A stretch of DNA of 64,000 nucleotides from Candidatus Gastranaerophilales bacterium (GTDB lineage: Bacteria > Cyanobacteriota > Vampirovibrionia > Gastranaerophilales > Gastranaerophilaceae): positions 16,222-80,221 of the forward strand of contig CALUUK010000010.1 in NCBI GenBank assembly GCA_944323955.1. Reading direction: 5' to 3'. Both the position numbers and the translations under genes were made by a program. Shown here piece by piece: positions 52,583-62,006 of this stretch (within the stretch, counting starts at the first letter, position 1; each line of letters begins with the position of its first letter). The notes under the pieces were generated by a model. That model saw only the letters and a program-made list of their open reading frames with translations, was not told the DNA's origin and ran no database searches.

Positions 52583-53692
52583 ATGGGCAAAACAAAAGTA
52601 TTAACAATATTCGGAACAAGACCCGAAGCCATTAAAATGGCACCGTTGATAAAAGAAATTCAAAAAAATTCCGGAGATTTTGAAAGTATTGTTTGTGTTA
52701 CCGCGCAGCACAGAGAGATTCTTGATCAGGTACTTGAACTGTTCGATATCAAGCCGGATTTTGACCTGAATATAATGAAAAACAACCAGAACCTCTGGTC
52801 TTTAACCAGCGACGTACTGCTAAAAACAAAAGAAGTTATAGAAAAAGTTCAGCCCGATGTAGTTCTGGTTCACGGCGATACAACAACTTCAATGGCTGCG
52901 GCTCTGTCGGCATTTTATGCAAAAATTCCGGCAGGACACGTGGAAGCAGGCTTAAGAACTTTTGATAAATATTATCCGTTCCCCGAAGAAATAAACAGGG
53001 TTTTTACTGACAGTCTTTGCACATATCATTTTGCTCCGACCGATAAATCATGTGAGAACCTAATAAAATCACAAATACCGAAAGAACATATCTACAAAAC
53101 GGGGAATACGGTAATTGATGCGCTTTTATATACAGTGGAAAACCATAAAGAAGAAGTTGACGGACTTGAACCTGATACAAATTTAAAAACAATTCTTTTA
53201 ACCTCTCACAGGCGTGAAAATTTCGGCGAACCGATTAGAGAAATTTGTAAAGCTGTGCTTGAACTTGTTGAAAGAAATAAAAACATTCGTATTGTATACC
53301 CTGTACATCCGAACCCTAATGTACGCGGGCCTGTTTACGAACTATTAGATAAAAAAGAAAGAATTCACTTAATAAAACCGCTTGAATATGCGCAATTTTG
53401 TACATTAATGAAACAATCCCATATTATACTTACCGACTCGGGCGGAGTACAGGAAGAAGCTCCGTCTCTCGGAAAACCTGTTCTTGTTTTACGGGATACA
53501 ACAGAACGGCCTGAAGCAATTGAATACGGCACAGTAAAACTCGTCGGAACAGATAAAAACAAAATAATATCTGCCGTTCAAGTTCTCTTGGATGATGATG
53601 ATGAATATAAAAAAATGGCTGAATCAGTAAACCCTTATGGAGACGGTCTTGCTTCAAAGCGTATTGTTGAAGTTTTGAAAAAAGTGAAATAA
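52583..53692 (+). CDS. wecB: UDP-N-acetylglucosamine 2-epimerase (non-hydrolysing)
   Basis: 369 residues from ATG 52583 (AGGA 8 nt upstream); the longer frame at 52553 overlaps trpS. FGTRPEAIKMAPLI, VHGDTTTSMAAALSAFY, HVEAGLRTFDKYYPFPEEIN with the catalytic Asp/Glu/His set, and SHRRENFGEP then TDSGGVQEEAPSLGKPVLVL. Makes UDP-ManNAc for surface polysaccharide. Confidence 0.95.
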   Translation: MGKTKVLTIFGTRPEAIKMAPLIKEIQKNSGDFESIVCVTAQHREILDQVLELFDIKPDFDLNIMKNNQNLWSLTSDVLLKTKEVIEKVQPDVVLVHGDTTTSMAAALSAFYAKIPAGHVEAGLRTFDKYYPFPEEINRVFTDSLCTYHFAPTDKSCENLIKSQIPKEHIYKTGNTVIDALLYTVENHKEEVDGLEPDTNLKTILLTSHRRENFGEPIREICKAVLELVERNKNIRIVYPVHPNPNVRGPVYELLDKKERIHLIKPLEYAQFCTLMKQSHIILTDSGGVQEEAPSLGKPVLVLRDTTERPEAIEYGTVKLVGTDKNKIISAVQVLLDDDDEYKKMAESVNPYGDGLASKRIVEVLKKVK

Positions 53693-53696
53693 CACT

Positions 53697-54944
53697 TTAA
53701 ACCTTTTCAAACAATAACACCGCATTATGTCCGCCAAAACCGAAAGAATTTGACATAGCTATTTTTACATCTTTTTCTTTTGCTTTATTGGGAACATAAT
53801 CCAAATCGGCAACTTCAGGGTCTTGATTAATAAGATTAATTGTAGGAGGAATAATGCCTTCATTAATTGTTTTTATGGCTGCAATGGCTTCCGCACTGCC
53901 GGTTGCGCCAAGCATATGACCGGTCATTGATTTTGTTGAACTTACTGAAAGATGTTTATTTTTATTTTTATCGCCAAAAACTCTTGCAACGGTCTTTGAT
54001 TCTGCAATGTCACCAAGATGTGTACTTGTACCATGCATATTTATGTAATCAATGTCTTCGGGTTTTTTATTTGCTTCCTGTAAACAATTTTTAATCGCAA
54101 GTTCCACACCGTTTCCGTCAGGATCAGGCGCCACCATATCATAAGCATCCGAACTTTGCCCGTATCCCGTTATTTCAGCGTAAATTTTTGCACCGCGTTT
54201 AATTGCGTGTTCTCTTTCTTCAAGAATAATTACAGCACCGCCTTCAGATAAAACAAAACCGTCTCTGTCAACATCGTAAGGTCTTGAAACTTCTTCAGGT
54301 GCTCTTGTACTTTTTGAAAGCGTTCTTGCAGAGGTAAAAGCACCGATACCGAAGTCGCAAACACTCGATTCCGCACCGCCCGCCACCATAATATCGGCAT
54401 CTTCATACTGGATTGTTCTGAATGCATCGCCGATTGAATGTGCACCTGTTGCACAAGCCGTTAAAATAGCTTTACTCGGTCCTCTTAAGCCAAATTTAAT
54501 AGATACTTTACCTGAGGCCATATTAGCTATCATCATCGGAACCGTAAACGGAGAGCACTTATGAAAACCTCTTTGCATCATTTCTCTGTATCCCGTCGTA
54601 ACAACAATTAAACCGCCTGCAGCCGTCGAAACATATGTACCTATTCTTGTTTTATCTTCCTCCTCTAGATTCAATCCCGAATCTTTAATTGCATCTTCCG
54701 CGGCAATTAATGCATATATAATGCTTTTATCAAGCCTTTTTGCTTCTTTTGGATCAATATATGAAGAAACATCGATATCCGCAGGAACCTGTCCGGCAAT
54801 TTTTACCAAATGTTTTTCTTTATCCAGATTATGTTCTTTAATTCCGCTTTTTCCGTTCTTAAGATTTTCCCAGAACAGGTCAACCCCGATACCATAAGGG
54901 GTTACACATCCCATGCCCGTAACAACTACTCGTCTCTTTGACAT
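53697..54944 (-). CDS. fabF: 3-oxoacyl-ACP synthase II
   Basis: 415 residues. KAS II triad: Cys164 (TACATGAHSIGDAFRTIQ), His in INMHGTSTHLGD, His in KSMTGHMLGATGSAEA; closing SFGFGGHNAVL. Elongates fatty acyl-ACP. GGAGGATAA before ATG. No other fab genes beside it; preceded, 41 bp away, by the alpha-mannosidase gene on the same strand. Confidence 0.95.
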   Translation of the reverse strand: MSKRRVVVTGMGCVTPYGIGVDLFWENLKNGKSGIKEHNLDKEKHLVKIAGQVPADIDVSSYIDPKEAKRLDKSIIYALIAAEDAIKDSGLNLEEEDKTRIGTYVSTAAGGLIVVTTGYREMMQRGFHKCSPFTVPMMIANMASGKVSIKFGLRGPSKAILTACATGAHSIGDAFRTIQYEDADIMVAGGAESSVCDFGIGAFTSARTLSKSTRAPEEVSRPYDVDRDGFVLSEGGAVIILEEREHAIKRGAKIYAEITGYGQSSDAYDMVAPDPDGNGVELAIKNCLQEANKKPEDIDYINMHGTSTHLGDIAESKTVARVFGDKNKNKHLSVSSTKSMTGHMLGATGSAEAIAAIKTINEGIIPPTINLINQDPEVADLDYVPNKAKEKDVKIAMSNSFGFGGHNAVLLFEKV

Positions 54945-54985
54945 TTATCCTCCAACTCGGCAACTAAAACCCGCCAATATAGATA

Positions 54986-57385
54986 TTATATTGAAGAAAG
55001 GGGAAAATCAATATTTTTAATTTCCCGCGGTAAAAATTTAACATTTTTTTTATTTATCAATTTTACATTTGCATTCAGGACATCAGAAGAATTATTAAAA
55101 AATCTCAAATTAATACCTTTTTCGGAAATACTTATTGATGTTATTCTTATATTTTGATTATCGACAACAATAAATCTTTTGTCTTCAATATTTGTAAACA
55201 AAGGAACAACACTCCGGTAGAATTCATCGGAAAGTCTGTACAAATCTTTTTCACAATTTGTGAAAGCAAGCGCAAACTCAGCTTTGTTTTTGCCTATACA
55301 TTGAAGCTCAGGCGTATCAAGAGGCGGCCCGGCGGGAGTTCCTCTGCAAGGATTTAAAGGATTTGATATAATACCGGCCGCACGTAAGAGTGTCAGCTTC
55401 AATACATTTTTACTCACTTCGTACTCACAATTACCCTTAGTAATAAGAGCAACATTTTGAGTATTCATAAATCTTTGCATTGGTGAAGTATTTGGTTTTA
55501 TCTCAATGCCTCTCTTTGCAGGAATATACTCATAAATGTCAAAATCAGGATTAAATGTACGTTCTGTCGTACCGTATAAATCTTCATTCAGAGTTTTTGT
55601 TATTTTTTCTTTTAATCTGAAACCTATTTGAAGTATATGATTTTTGCTTTTATTTTCCCAATCGGCACTAAATTCTATATATTCAGACCCGTTATACAAA
55701 ATTGCATCAATATTTATAATATGTCTGTTTGTCTTTTTCGTTCTGCATTTTGAGTTTGATGATTTTGGGATTTTTATTTCATATTTAAGCCCGAGTTTAA
55801 CCGTATGAATATTTTTTTCTTTTAATTTAAATGAGAATAATTTGGCATAAAGAGGACTATCTCCCTTTAATGCGCCGAAGTTATAACTATCGCCTATATC
55901 GGCTCTATCTGAAATTACAATAAAATCATCATATTGTACATTTTTCTTTTTATCGGTAAGAAGAATTTTATTATTTTTAATTTCAAATTTTATAAACTCA
56001 TTCTCAATTGAATTTTCTTTTGCAATAAGTGATGTATCGTTTAAGATATTTTCTTTTGTAAGTCGTGTAATTGAAAAAGGTTTAAGATGTTTTACTCCGA
56101 TTATATATTTGTTAATGTTTGTTATATCTTCGGTAACCGGAATTTCATTAATATTGTAAAGTTTTTCATCGGTAAAACCTTTTTTTGAAGAGATTTTAAC
56201 TGCATTCATCCATTTTGGAAGTTTTTTCTCGGTTATAATTTCTGCCGTTCCGGTATATTCCCGGTTTGACAGATTTATCAAAGACAATTCACCGTCTTTA
56301 GAGGACAAATCTCTCAGCGTACGTTTAATTATACCGTTTGATATAGTATCAACATCTTTAAATCTTTGCATAACCTGTCTTTGCACTTCGTCAATATTAC
56401 AGCCGTATATGCTGTCATGTGCATGATTTTTAATTAAAGTTTTATAAGCATAATCAATTTCACTTTGTTTGTTTTTTGTACCGGAATAATAATATGACAA
56501 AGCCTGCAGAGGCTCGGCAATATTTGTAAGCAGCCACTGTGATTTTGCATTTGCCTGTTTTGTATATATTCTTGAAGAATATACCCCCGGAAGAATAAAC
56601 GTGCGGCTGTTATCTAAGAATTCTCCACTGACATTTTTCCGCTTTGAGATTTTTGTAAAATACTCAAACGGTGTTGCAAGCTGTATTTTATAATCTTTAT
56701 ATATTCTATTAAGATTTCTGATTTGTTCTTGAATGTTCTTTGAAACTGCAAGGTGATCCGCCCCAATCGGAAGCAAGACACAATCACCGCTTTTCGAAGA
56801 TATTTTATCAAGATATTTCTTTAGATATTCAGCTTTTTTTTCAATACTAAGATTTTGAGCGTTTAAAAAATCCTGAAAATACCCTTGTACAAGATTTGTA
56901 GTCTTAATTCCGTTCCAATCCAAATCCGCCGGCAAATTCCCAACTCCGCGCCACAAACAAGCCTTATCAATACCAAGTGCTTTTAAAATATAAGGTATAC
57001 ATTTACTGTGTCCGAAAGTATCAGCCAAATACCCTATGAAATCCGTTTCTCCAAGTATTTTTGATTTTTTTATTCCTATTTCAAAATTCTTATAAAGGCA
57101 CTCGCCTGACACAAGAAAACTATCCGCACTGCAATAAAAAGGACCTATCCTCAGCTTTTTTTGTTTTATAAGGGATTTTACTTCCTCAATTTTCTCGGGA
57201 CGAATCTCCAAATAATCTTCAAGTGCAGCCGTTTGTCCGTCAAAATAAAAACAAGGTAAATCACCCGTTTTCAGGGAATTCAGCACATCATCAAAGACCT
57301 CAACAAGTCTTAATCTGAACTCTTCAAACTCTCTGTACCACTCTCTGTCCCAGTGAGTATGAACATACGCAATAACTTTTTTCAT
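54986..57385 (-). CDS. GH38 alpha-mannosidase
   Basis: 799 residues. The N-terminal zinc motif is VHTHWDREWY (His9, His11, Asp13), nucleophile in GYLADTFGHSKCIPYIL (Asp122) and LWRGVG; then NHAHDSIYGCNIDEV with the other zinc ligand. The C-terminal half is the beta-sandwich set. No signal peptide, so it is cytosolic, as in MngB that hydrolyses imported mannosides. Probably recycles mannose from host or dietary glycans. In a minus-strand gene row after the zincin-like gene (9-bp gap). Confidence 0.93.
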   Translation of the reverse strand: MKKVIAYVHTHWDREWYREFEEFRLRLVEVFDDVLNSLKTGDLPCFYFDGQTAALEDYLEIRPEKIEEVKSLIKQKKLRIGPFYCSADSFLVSGECLYKNFEIGIKKSKILGETDFIGYLADTFGHSKCIPYILKALGIDKACLWRGVGNLPADLDWNGIKTTNLVQGYFQDFLNAQNLSIEKKAEYLKKYLDKISSKSGDCVLLPIGADHLAVSKNIQEQIRNLNRIYKDYKIQLATPFEYFTKISKRKNVSGEFLDNSRTFILPGVYSSRIYTKQANAKSQWLLTNIAEPLQALSYYYSGTKNKQSEIDYAYKTLIKNHAHDSIYGCNIDEVQRQVMQRFKDVDTISNGIIKRTLRDLSSKDGELSLINLSNREYTGTAEIITEKKLPKWMNAVKISSKKGFTDEKLYNINEIPVTEDITNINKYIIGVKHLKPFSITRLTKENILNDTSLIAKENSIENEFIKFEIKNNKILLTDKKKNVQYDDFIVISDRADIGDSYNFGALKGDSPLYAKLFSFKLKEKNIHTVKLGLKYEIKIPKSSNSKCRTKKTNRHIINIDAILYNGSEYIEFSADWENKSKNHILQIGFRLKEKITKTLNEDLYGTTERTFNPDFDIYEYIPAKRGIEIKPNTSPMQRFMNTQNVALITKGNCEYEVSKNVLKLTLLRAAGIISNPLNPCRGTPAGPPLDTPELQCIGKNKAEFALAFTNCEKDLYRLSDEFYRSVVPLFTNIEDKRFIVVDNQNIRITSISISEKGINLRFFNNSSDVLNANVKLINKKNVKFLPREIKNIDFPLSSI

Positions 57386-57394
57386 AAACTGATT

Positions 57395-58294
57395 TTAATC
57401 TTTTTTTCCGAATATTTCAAATAAATCTTTGAGTTCTTTATAATATCCGTTTTGCAGAAGTTCATTAAATCTTTTTACGGCATTGGGTGCGACAGTCGAA
57501 ATAGTTTCCGGATTTGAAAAATACCCTTGAACAAAACGCGCAAAAAGTTCTGTGGGTTTTTCATAATATTTATTCATTTTGCTGAGTCTTCTTGTTAATT
57601 TGGCCTGTTTACGCTGCATAGAACACAATCTTATATAAATTTGAAACGCCTTTGGCATATCAGGAAAATCATTTTCAATATTTTTAACGGATAAGACAAC
57701 TTCTTTTTTGAAAAATACTCCTTTCATAATTCTTACCGCATCATATTTAACAAGATATCTTGCATCGGAACCTTTTATATATTTTTCAAATTCGGGAAAT
57801 TTTTTCGAGCGTAAAAACTCCGGATAATCTCGTTTTATGGCATTTTGCATGCGTTTTATTGTATTTGCGGTTTCTTCCTTTGCATCAAGAAAAACTTTTA
57901 ATCTTGAATTTTTATCAATTAAATTTGTGACATTAATAAGTTCTTTTTTTATATCGGAAGAATTTTTTGTATTAAATAAAGTATCAATCGTGCCGCCGTT
58001 TTTAATGAAATCTTTATCAATTTGATAATGGATATGGTGTGCAAATTCATGCACCAGAACTTCAATTGCTCTGTCATCTTTTAGCCCCTTTGCAATATCA
58101 ATTCTGTTTTTTTGATAAAGTCCCTGATTACCGCGTGCTCTTGTATTTGTTTTAACGTCAATGCCGGCAGATTTTAAAAACTCTATGATATTTCTCTTCG
58201 TCAATGGTTTTGACTTATCATAGTGCATCTTTAGCGTATATTCAGCCTCTTTTTTCTTCAGTCCGAAAATTGTTTTAGCCCCTTGTTTGTTCAT
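57395..58294 (-). CDS. Zincin-like metallopeptidase protein of unknown target
   Basis: 299 residues. HEFAHH at 82-87 (from VLVHEFAHHIHYQI) is a zincin HExxH, and a late YEKPTELFARFVQGYF supplies a candidate third ligand Glu. This pair is like peptidase domains in phage or conjugative polyvalent proteins. Between them is a Lys/Arg-rich helical part. It overlaps cutA by 20 bp, so it is part of the housekeeping row. No signal peptide. Confidence 0.6.
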   Translation of the reverse strand: MNKQGAKTIFGLKKKEAEYTLKMHYDKSKPLTKRNIIEFLKSAGIDVKTNTRARGNQGLYQKNRIDIAKGLKDDRAIEVLVHEFAHHIHYQIDKDFIKNGGTIDTLFNTKNSSDIKKELINVTNLIDKNSRLKVFLDAKEETANTIKRMQNAIKRDYPEFLRSKKFPEFEKYIKGSDARYLVKYDAVRIMKGVFFKKEVVLSVKNIENDFPDMPKAFQIYIRLCSMQRKQAKLTRRLSKMNKYYEKPTELFARFVQGYFSNPETISTVAPNAVKRFNELLQNGYYKELKDLFEIFGKKD

Positions 58295-58592
58295 CTATCC
58301 AGTTTAAATAATCTTTGTTTCCCGAAATTAAAGGAGTACATACTATTTCGGGAACATCATAACCGTGCATTTTCTTTATTTCTTTTTCAACTTTATCATA
58401 CAATTCGGTTTTCGTCTTCATTATCATCAAAACTTCATTATCAATATTGAGGTTTCCTCCCCAATAATAAACGGAAGTAATATTTTCAATAATATTACAG
58501 CAGGCTATAAGTTTATTTTCCACAAGATATTTTGATATTTTAACGGCTTCTTCTTTATTTGGAGCCGTTGAGTTTATAATACAGTATGTCAT
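58275..58592 (-). CDS. cutA: CutA1 divalent-ion tolerance protein
   Basis: 105 residues, the usual length. Family pattern: INSTAPNKEEAVKISKYLVE, KLIACCNIIENITSVYYWGG, VLMIMKTKTELYDKVEKEI, HGYDVPEIVCTPLISGNKDY, and LNWIDEQ. Trimeric protein of unclear exact role, linked to Cu2+ tolerance. Starts 1 bp after the preceding FAD oxidase stop. Confidence 0.95.
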   Translation of the reverse strand: MTYCIINSTAPNKEEAVKISKYLVENKLIACCNIIENITSVYYWGGNLNIDNEVLMIMKTKTELYDKVEKEIKKMHGYDVPEIVCTPLISGNKDYLNWIDEQTRG

Positions 58593-58593
58593 A

Positions 58594-59976
58594 TTAGAAA
58601 ATCTTTCCGGGATTTAATATATTTTTAGGGTCAAAAGTTTTTTTGATTAATTTCATATACTCAAGTGCAGCCGGATCAAGAGCTTTAGTGATATAACGGG
58701 ATTTTTCACACCCGATGCCGTGCTCACCAGACAATCTGCCGTTTAGAGACAAGGCCAATTCAAAAAGTTCTGTTTTAGCCTGTTTAAAGTTTTTAAGTTC
58801 ATCTTCATTTCTCAAATCAAGCGCAATATTCGGATGAATGTTTCCATCGCCTATATGTCCCATAATACATGTTTTAAGACGGTATTTGTCGCAAATTTCA
58901 CGTATTCCTTTTACAAGAGCAACTATATTTTCTCTGGGTACAACAACATCTTCGGTCACGACATTCGGAGCAAGTTTTGCGGTTGCGCCAAAGGACGAAC
59001 GCCTTGAAATCCATATTTTTTCAGCTTCTTCTTCCGTTCCGGCAGTCTGTATATAAGAAGAATTATTTCTTTTACATATTTCCATAATTTGTTCGTACTG
59101 ACTGTCCAAAGCAGCTTTAAATCCGTCTATTTCAATCAAAAGAGCTGCCTCTTTATCGGTTAAAAGACCCGACGGATAAAAACTTTCGATTGTTTGCAGT
59201 GTATTTTTGTCAAGTAAATCAATAACAGACGGTGTTATCAAGTTTGAAATAATATCGTTAACGGTAGTTGATGTATCTTCAAGTGTATCAAAATAAGCAA
59301 GCAATATTCTTTTCGCCTCAGGTTTCGGTATCAATCTTATTGTTGCCTGCGTGACAATACCCAAAGTTCCCTCGGAGCCTATAAAAAGCTGAGTCAGATT
59401 ATATCCTGTCACATCTTTAGAGCAGGAAGAGCCCGTATGCATAATTTCACCGTCAGATCTCACAACTTCAAGGTCAATTACATAATCTTTTGTCGAACCG
59501 TATTTAAAAGTATGCGGCCCTCCGGAGCAAAGTCCTATGCTTCCGCCTATCAACGATGCTTTAAGGTTTGACGGATCGGGAGGATAGAATAAATCCATCT
59601 TTTCAACTGCCTTTTGCAAATCTTCAATTACAACACCGGGTTCTACTTTACAATAAAGATTATCTTTGCTTACTTCAATGATTTTATTCATCTTTGAAAA
59701 ATCAAGAACAATACCGCCTTTTTTAGGCAAACAGGCACCGCAAAGATTTGTTCCGCCTGCGCGCGCTATAACGGGTGTTAATGTTCTTGCCGCATACTTC
59801 ACAATTGAACTTACCTGATTTTTATTAAGCGGAAATACAATAACATCCGCTTTTTCGTCAGGATTTATTATATTTGTGGAATCCGTTGAATAAGTCAAAA
59901 TTGCATCATCAGAGAAAAGTACATTTTCTTTTCCTGCTATTTTCCGCATATTTTCAATTAAATCTGATTTCAACAT
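58594..59976 (-). CDS. FAD-linked oxidase, GlcD / D-lactate dehydrogenase type
   Basis: 460 residues from ATG 59976 (GAGG 5 nt upstream; an upstream TTG is less likely). FAD-binding (PCMH) part: PVIARAGGTNLCGACLPKKG, DPSNLKASLIGGSIGLCSGG. Cap part: IGDGNIHPNIALDLRN, GRLSGEHGIGCEKSRYI and the terminal KKTFDPKNILNPGKIF. Oxidises D-lactate, glycolate or a related 2-hydroxy acid. No iron-sulfur partner gene (GlcF) beside it. Confidence 0.92.
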   Translation of the reverse strand: MLKSDLIENMRKIAGKENVLFSDDAILTYSTDSTNIINPDEKADVIVFPLNKNQVSSIVKYAARTLTPVIARAGGTNLCGACLPKKGGIVLDFSKMNKIIEVSKDNLYCKVEPGVVIEDLQKAVEKMDLFYPPDPSNLKASLIGGSIGLCSGGPHTFKYGSTKDYVIDLEVVRSDGEIMHTGSSCSKDVTGYNLTQLFIGSEGTLGIVTQATIRLIPKPEAKRILLAYFDTLEDTSTTVNDIISNLITPSVIDLLDKNTLQTIESFYPSGLLTDKEAALLIEIDGFKAALDSQYEQIMEICKRNNSSYIQTAGTEEEAEKIWISRRSSFGATAKLAPNVVTEDVVVPRENIVALVKGIREICDKYRLKTCIMGHIGDGNIHPNIALDLRNEDELKNFKQAKTELFELALSLNGRLSGEHGIGCEKSRYITKALDPAALEYMKLIKKTFDPKNILNPGKIF

Positions 59977-60138
59977 ATCAACCTCTGACAAAATTATAAA
60001 ATAAAACTATCTTTTATGACATATTTAATTTGAAGTTATAAGTATTTTTCTAATCATTTCATCCGGGCGTAAGATTACCAATGTGTTTTTTGCAAAAAAA
60101 CGATTAAATAATAGTGTCAGAAAATTCGGGTGAATTAA

Positions 60139-60831
60139 ATGCTGAAACATGTAAAATATTTATTTATTCTTTTTGTTTGTACCGTTTATTTAATTCTGGG
60201 CTTTTTTAGCAATGAAACGGTATATTCAAAAGACACAGACTACAACAGCGAAGAATTCATTAACGTAACGGTTTATGAGAAAATAAATCCCGCAATAGTG
60301 CTTGTAGAAGCACAAATGGCGGATGGGCTTTCCTCCGGAACGGGATGCGTTATAAATAAGAGTGGAATAATTTTAACGAGTTCACATGTAGTGAATAACT
60401 CGACTTATATAGAAGTTACGACATCAAAAGGCGAAACATATAAAGCCGAGGTCGTAAAGGCAGAGGATAGCAACGGAGATTTGGCTTTATTAAAAATAAA
60501 GCCAAAAAATCCTTTGCCTACAATAAAGCTGGGCGATTCATCGCTTATAAAAGTTGGGCAAAAAGTTCTTGCAATAGGAAATCCATTTGGATTTAACGGA
60601 ACATTAACGACAGGAATTGTTTCACGAATTGACTATGAAAGAAACAAAATTCAGACAGATGCGGCAATAAATCCGGGTTCATCGGGCGGTCCGATTTTAA
60701 ATGCTAAAGGTGAAGTAATCGGCATAAGCCAATCCATTTTCAATCCTGACAATAATAAATCCAATATCGGTATCGGTTTTGCCGTTCCGGCAAACGAAGT
60801 CAAAAAATTAATAAGTGCTTATATGAAATAA
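60139..60831 (+). CDS. HtrA/DegP-like serine protease without PDZ domain
   Basis: 230 residues. N-terminal hydrophobic helix (residues 6-24) as signal or anchor. Trypsin-like triad: SSHVVNNS (His), SNGDLALLKI (Asp), INPGSSGGPILN (Ser). The usual GNSGG is GSSGG here. It stops after the protease domain, so the C-terminal PDZ of HtrA is missing. Probable envelope quality control. Terminator at 60830. Confidence 0.9.
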   Translation: MLKHVKYLFILFVCTVYLILGFFSNETVYSKDTDYNSEEFINVTVYEKINPAIVLVEAQMADGLSSGTGCVINKSGIILTSSHVVNNSTYIEVTTSKGETYKAEVVKAEDSNGDLALLKIKPKNPLPTIKLGDSSLIKVGQKVLAIGNPFGFNGTLTTGIVSRIDYERNKIQTDAAINPGSSGGPILNAKGEVIGISQSIFNPDNNKSNIGIGFAVPANEVKKLISAYMK

Positions 60832-60858
60832 AAAACACCTCTTATTGAGGTGTTTTTT
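60830..60858. terminator. Bidirectional terminator
   Basis: Stem CACCTC/GAGGTG with loop TTATT, flanked by A and T runs. It lies between the HtrA-like and the small cysteine-protein genes (convergent) and overlaps the latter's stop. Confidence 0.85.
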
Positions 60859-61021
60859 GTCCTTGTTTTTCCTTTATATCCAATGCCGCATTATGGGCAA
60901 GAATATACATACTGCATGTCTTATAATTCTTCATATACCACGCGCAATTTTCTTGTGCACATACACTGGGATACTCTTTTCCCGAACTCATTATCGGGCA
61001 AATAGGTATTTGGCTGCTCAC
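60842..61021 (-). CDS. Small four-cysteine protein (59 aa) after the NfnA-like gene
   Basis: 59 residues, GTG start at 61021 with GGAGG 5 nt upstream. Cysteines at 8, 21, 26 and 36 (PICPIM, SVCAQENCAWYMKN, TCSMYI) could bind zinc or an iron-sulfur cluster. The last about 15 residues are basic. It begins 12 bp after the NfnA/SudB-like gene, so co-transcribed. No family recognised. Confidence 0.75.
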   Translation of the reverse strand: MSSQIPICPIMSSGKEYPSVCAQENCAWYMKNYKTCSMYILAHNAALDIKEKQGQKTPQ

Positions 61022-61033
61022 TAAATCCTCCTT

Positions 61034-61885
61034 TTATTTCGATGCAACAGCATCTGCTTTTTTGAGTAAATTACAGTTTTCGCTTCTTCTGCGTTCTTCA
61101 TCTTTATATATTTTGGTTCTGTTGATAACTTCATCAAAATCTATCTTGTGAGCATCAAAATCAGGGCCGTCTATGCAGGCAAACTTAACTTCACCGCCTA
61201 CGGTAACTCTGCAGGCACCGCACATACCCGTCCCGTCAATCATAATCGGGTTCATACTTGCTTCTGTTTTAATACCCTTGTCTTTTGTAAGGTTTGCAAC
61301 AGCTCTCATCATAGGCATAGGACCTACTGCAATAACATAGTTAACAGGTTCTTTTTCCATAATTTCTGCCAGAACTTCCGTAACAAAACCCTTATGACCT
61401 AAAGTTCCGTCATCAGTAGCAATATGCAACTCACTGCACGCCGTTGCCATTTTATCCTGCCAGAAAAGTAAATCTTTATTTCTTGCACCCATAATCATAT
61501 GCACTTTATTACCCGCATCATGGAAGGCTTTTGAAATCAAATAGCATGGTGCTGCACCATAACCGCCGGCAACGCATACAACAGTTCCGTATTTTTCTAT
61601 TTCAGTAGCTTTTCCTAAAGGTCCTACAACATCAACAATTTCATCCCCTACTTCAAGCATGGCCAGTTTTTTTGTTGAATAGCCTACAGCCATGAACACT
61701 ACCGTTAATATACCTTTTTCTCTGTCCACATCAGCAATCGTAATAGGAACTCTTTCCCCCTGCTCTTCAACTCTGAAGATGATAAACTGTCCTGCTTTCG
61801 CATTTCTTGTAACATACGGGGCATCAATTTTTAATTCATACTGATTGGGACATAATTCTATCTTGTCCAAAATCTTATAACCCAT
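61034..61885 (-). CDS. NfnA/SudB-like ferredoxin-NADP reductase subunit
   Basis: 283 residues. FAD domain with KAGQFIIFRVEEQGERVPIT, NAD domain CVAGGYGAAPCYLI, and a C-terminal [2Fe-2S] set DGTGMCGACRVTVGGE then FACIDGPDFDAH. This is the small subunit of NfnAB/sulfide dehydrogenase, which moves electrons between NADPH, ferredoxin and NADH. The large (GltD-like) subunit is not beside it. AGGAGA 9 nt before ATG. Confidence 0.9.
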   Translation of the reverse strand: MGYKILDKIELCPNQYELKIDAPYVTRNAKAGQFIIFRVEEQGERVPITIADVDREKGILTVVFMAVGYSTKKLAMLEVGDEIVDVVGPLGKATEIEKYGTVVCVAGGYGAAPCYLISKAFHDAGNKVHMIMGARNKDLLFWQDKMATACSELHIATDDGTLGHKGFVTEVLAEIMEKEPVNYVIAVGPMPMMRAVANLTKDKGIKTEASMNPIMIDGTGMCGACRVTVGGEVKFACIDGPDFDAHKIDFDEVINRTKIYKDEERRRSENCNLLKKADAVASK

Positions 61886-61933
61886 GGATTTATCTCCTTT
61901 TTGTCTGCTTTAAAAAAATTATAGCATAAAATA

Positions 61934-61960
61934 AAGACCGCATATGCGGTCTTGGTAAAA
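61934..61960 (-). terminator. Perfect 20-bp palindrome, likely terminator
   Basis: AAGACCGC-ATAT-GCGGTCTT at 61934-61953. On the minus strand T-rich sequence follows, so it can end the gene at 62007. Confidence 0.65.
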
Positions 61961-62006
61961 ATAACAAACAATAAGTTATAAGTAAATAAATTGGGGACGT
62001 ATATAA

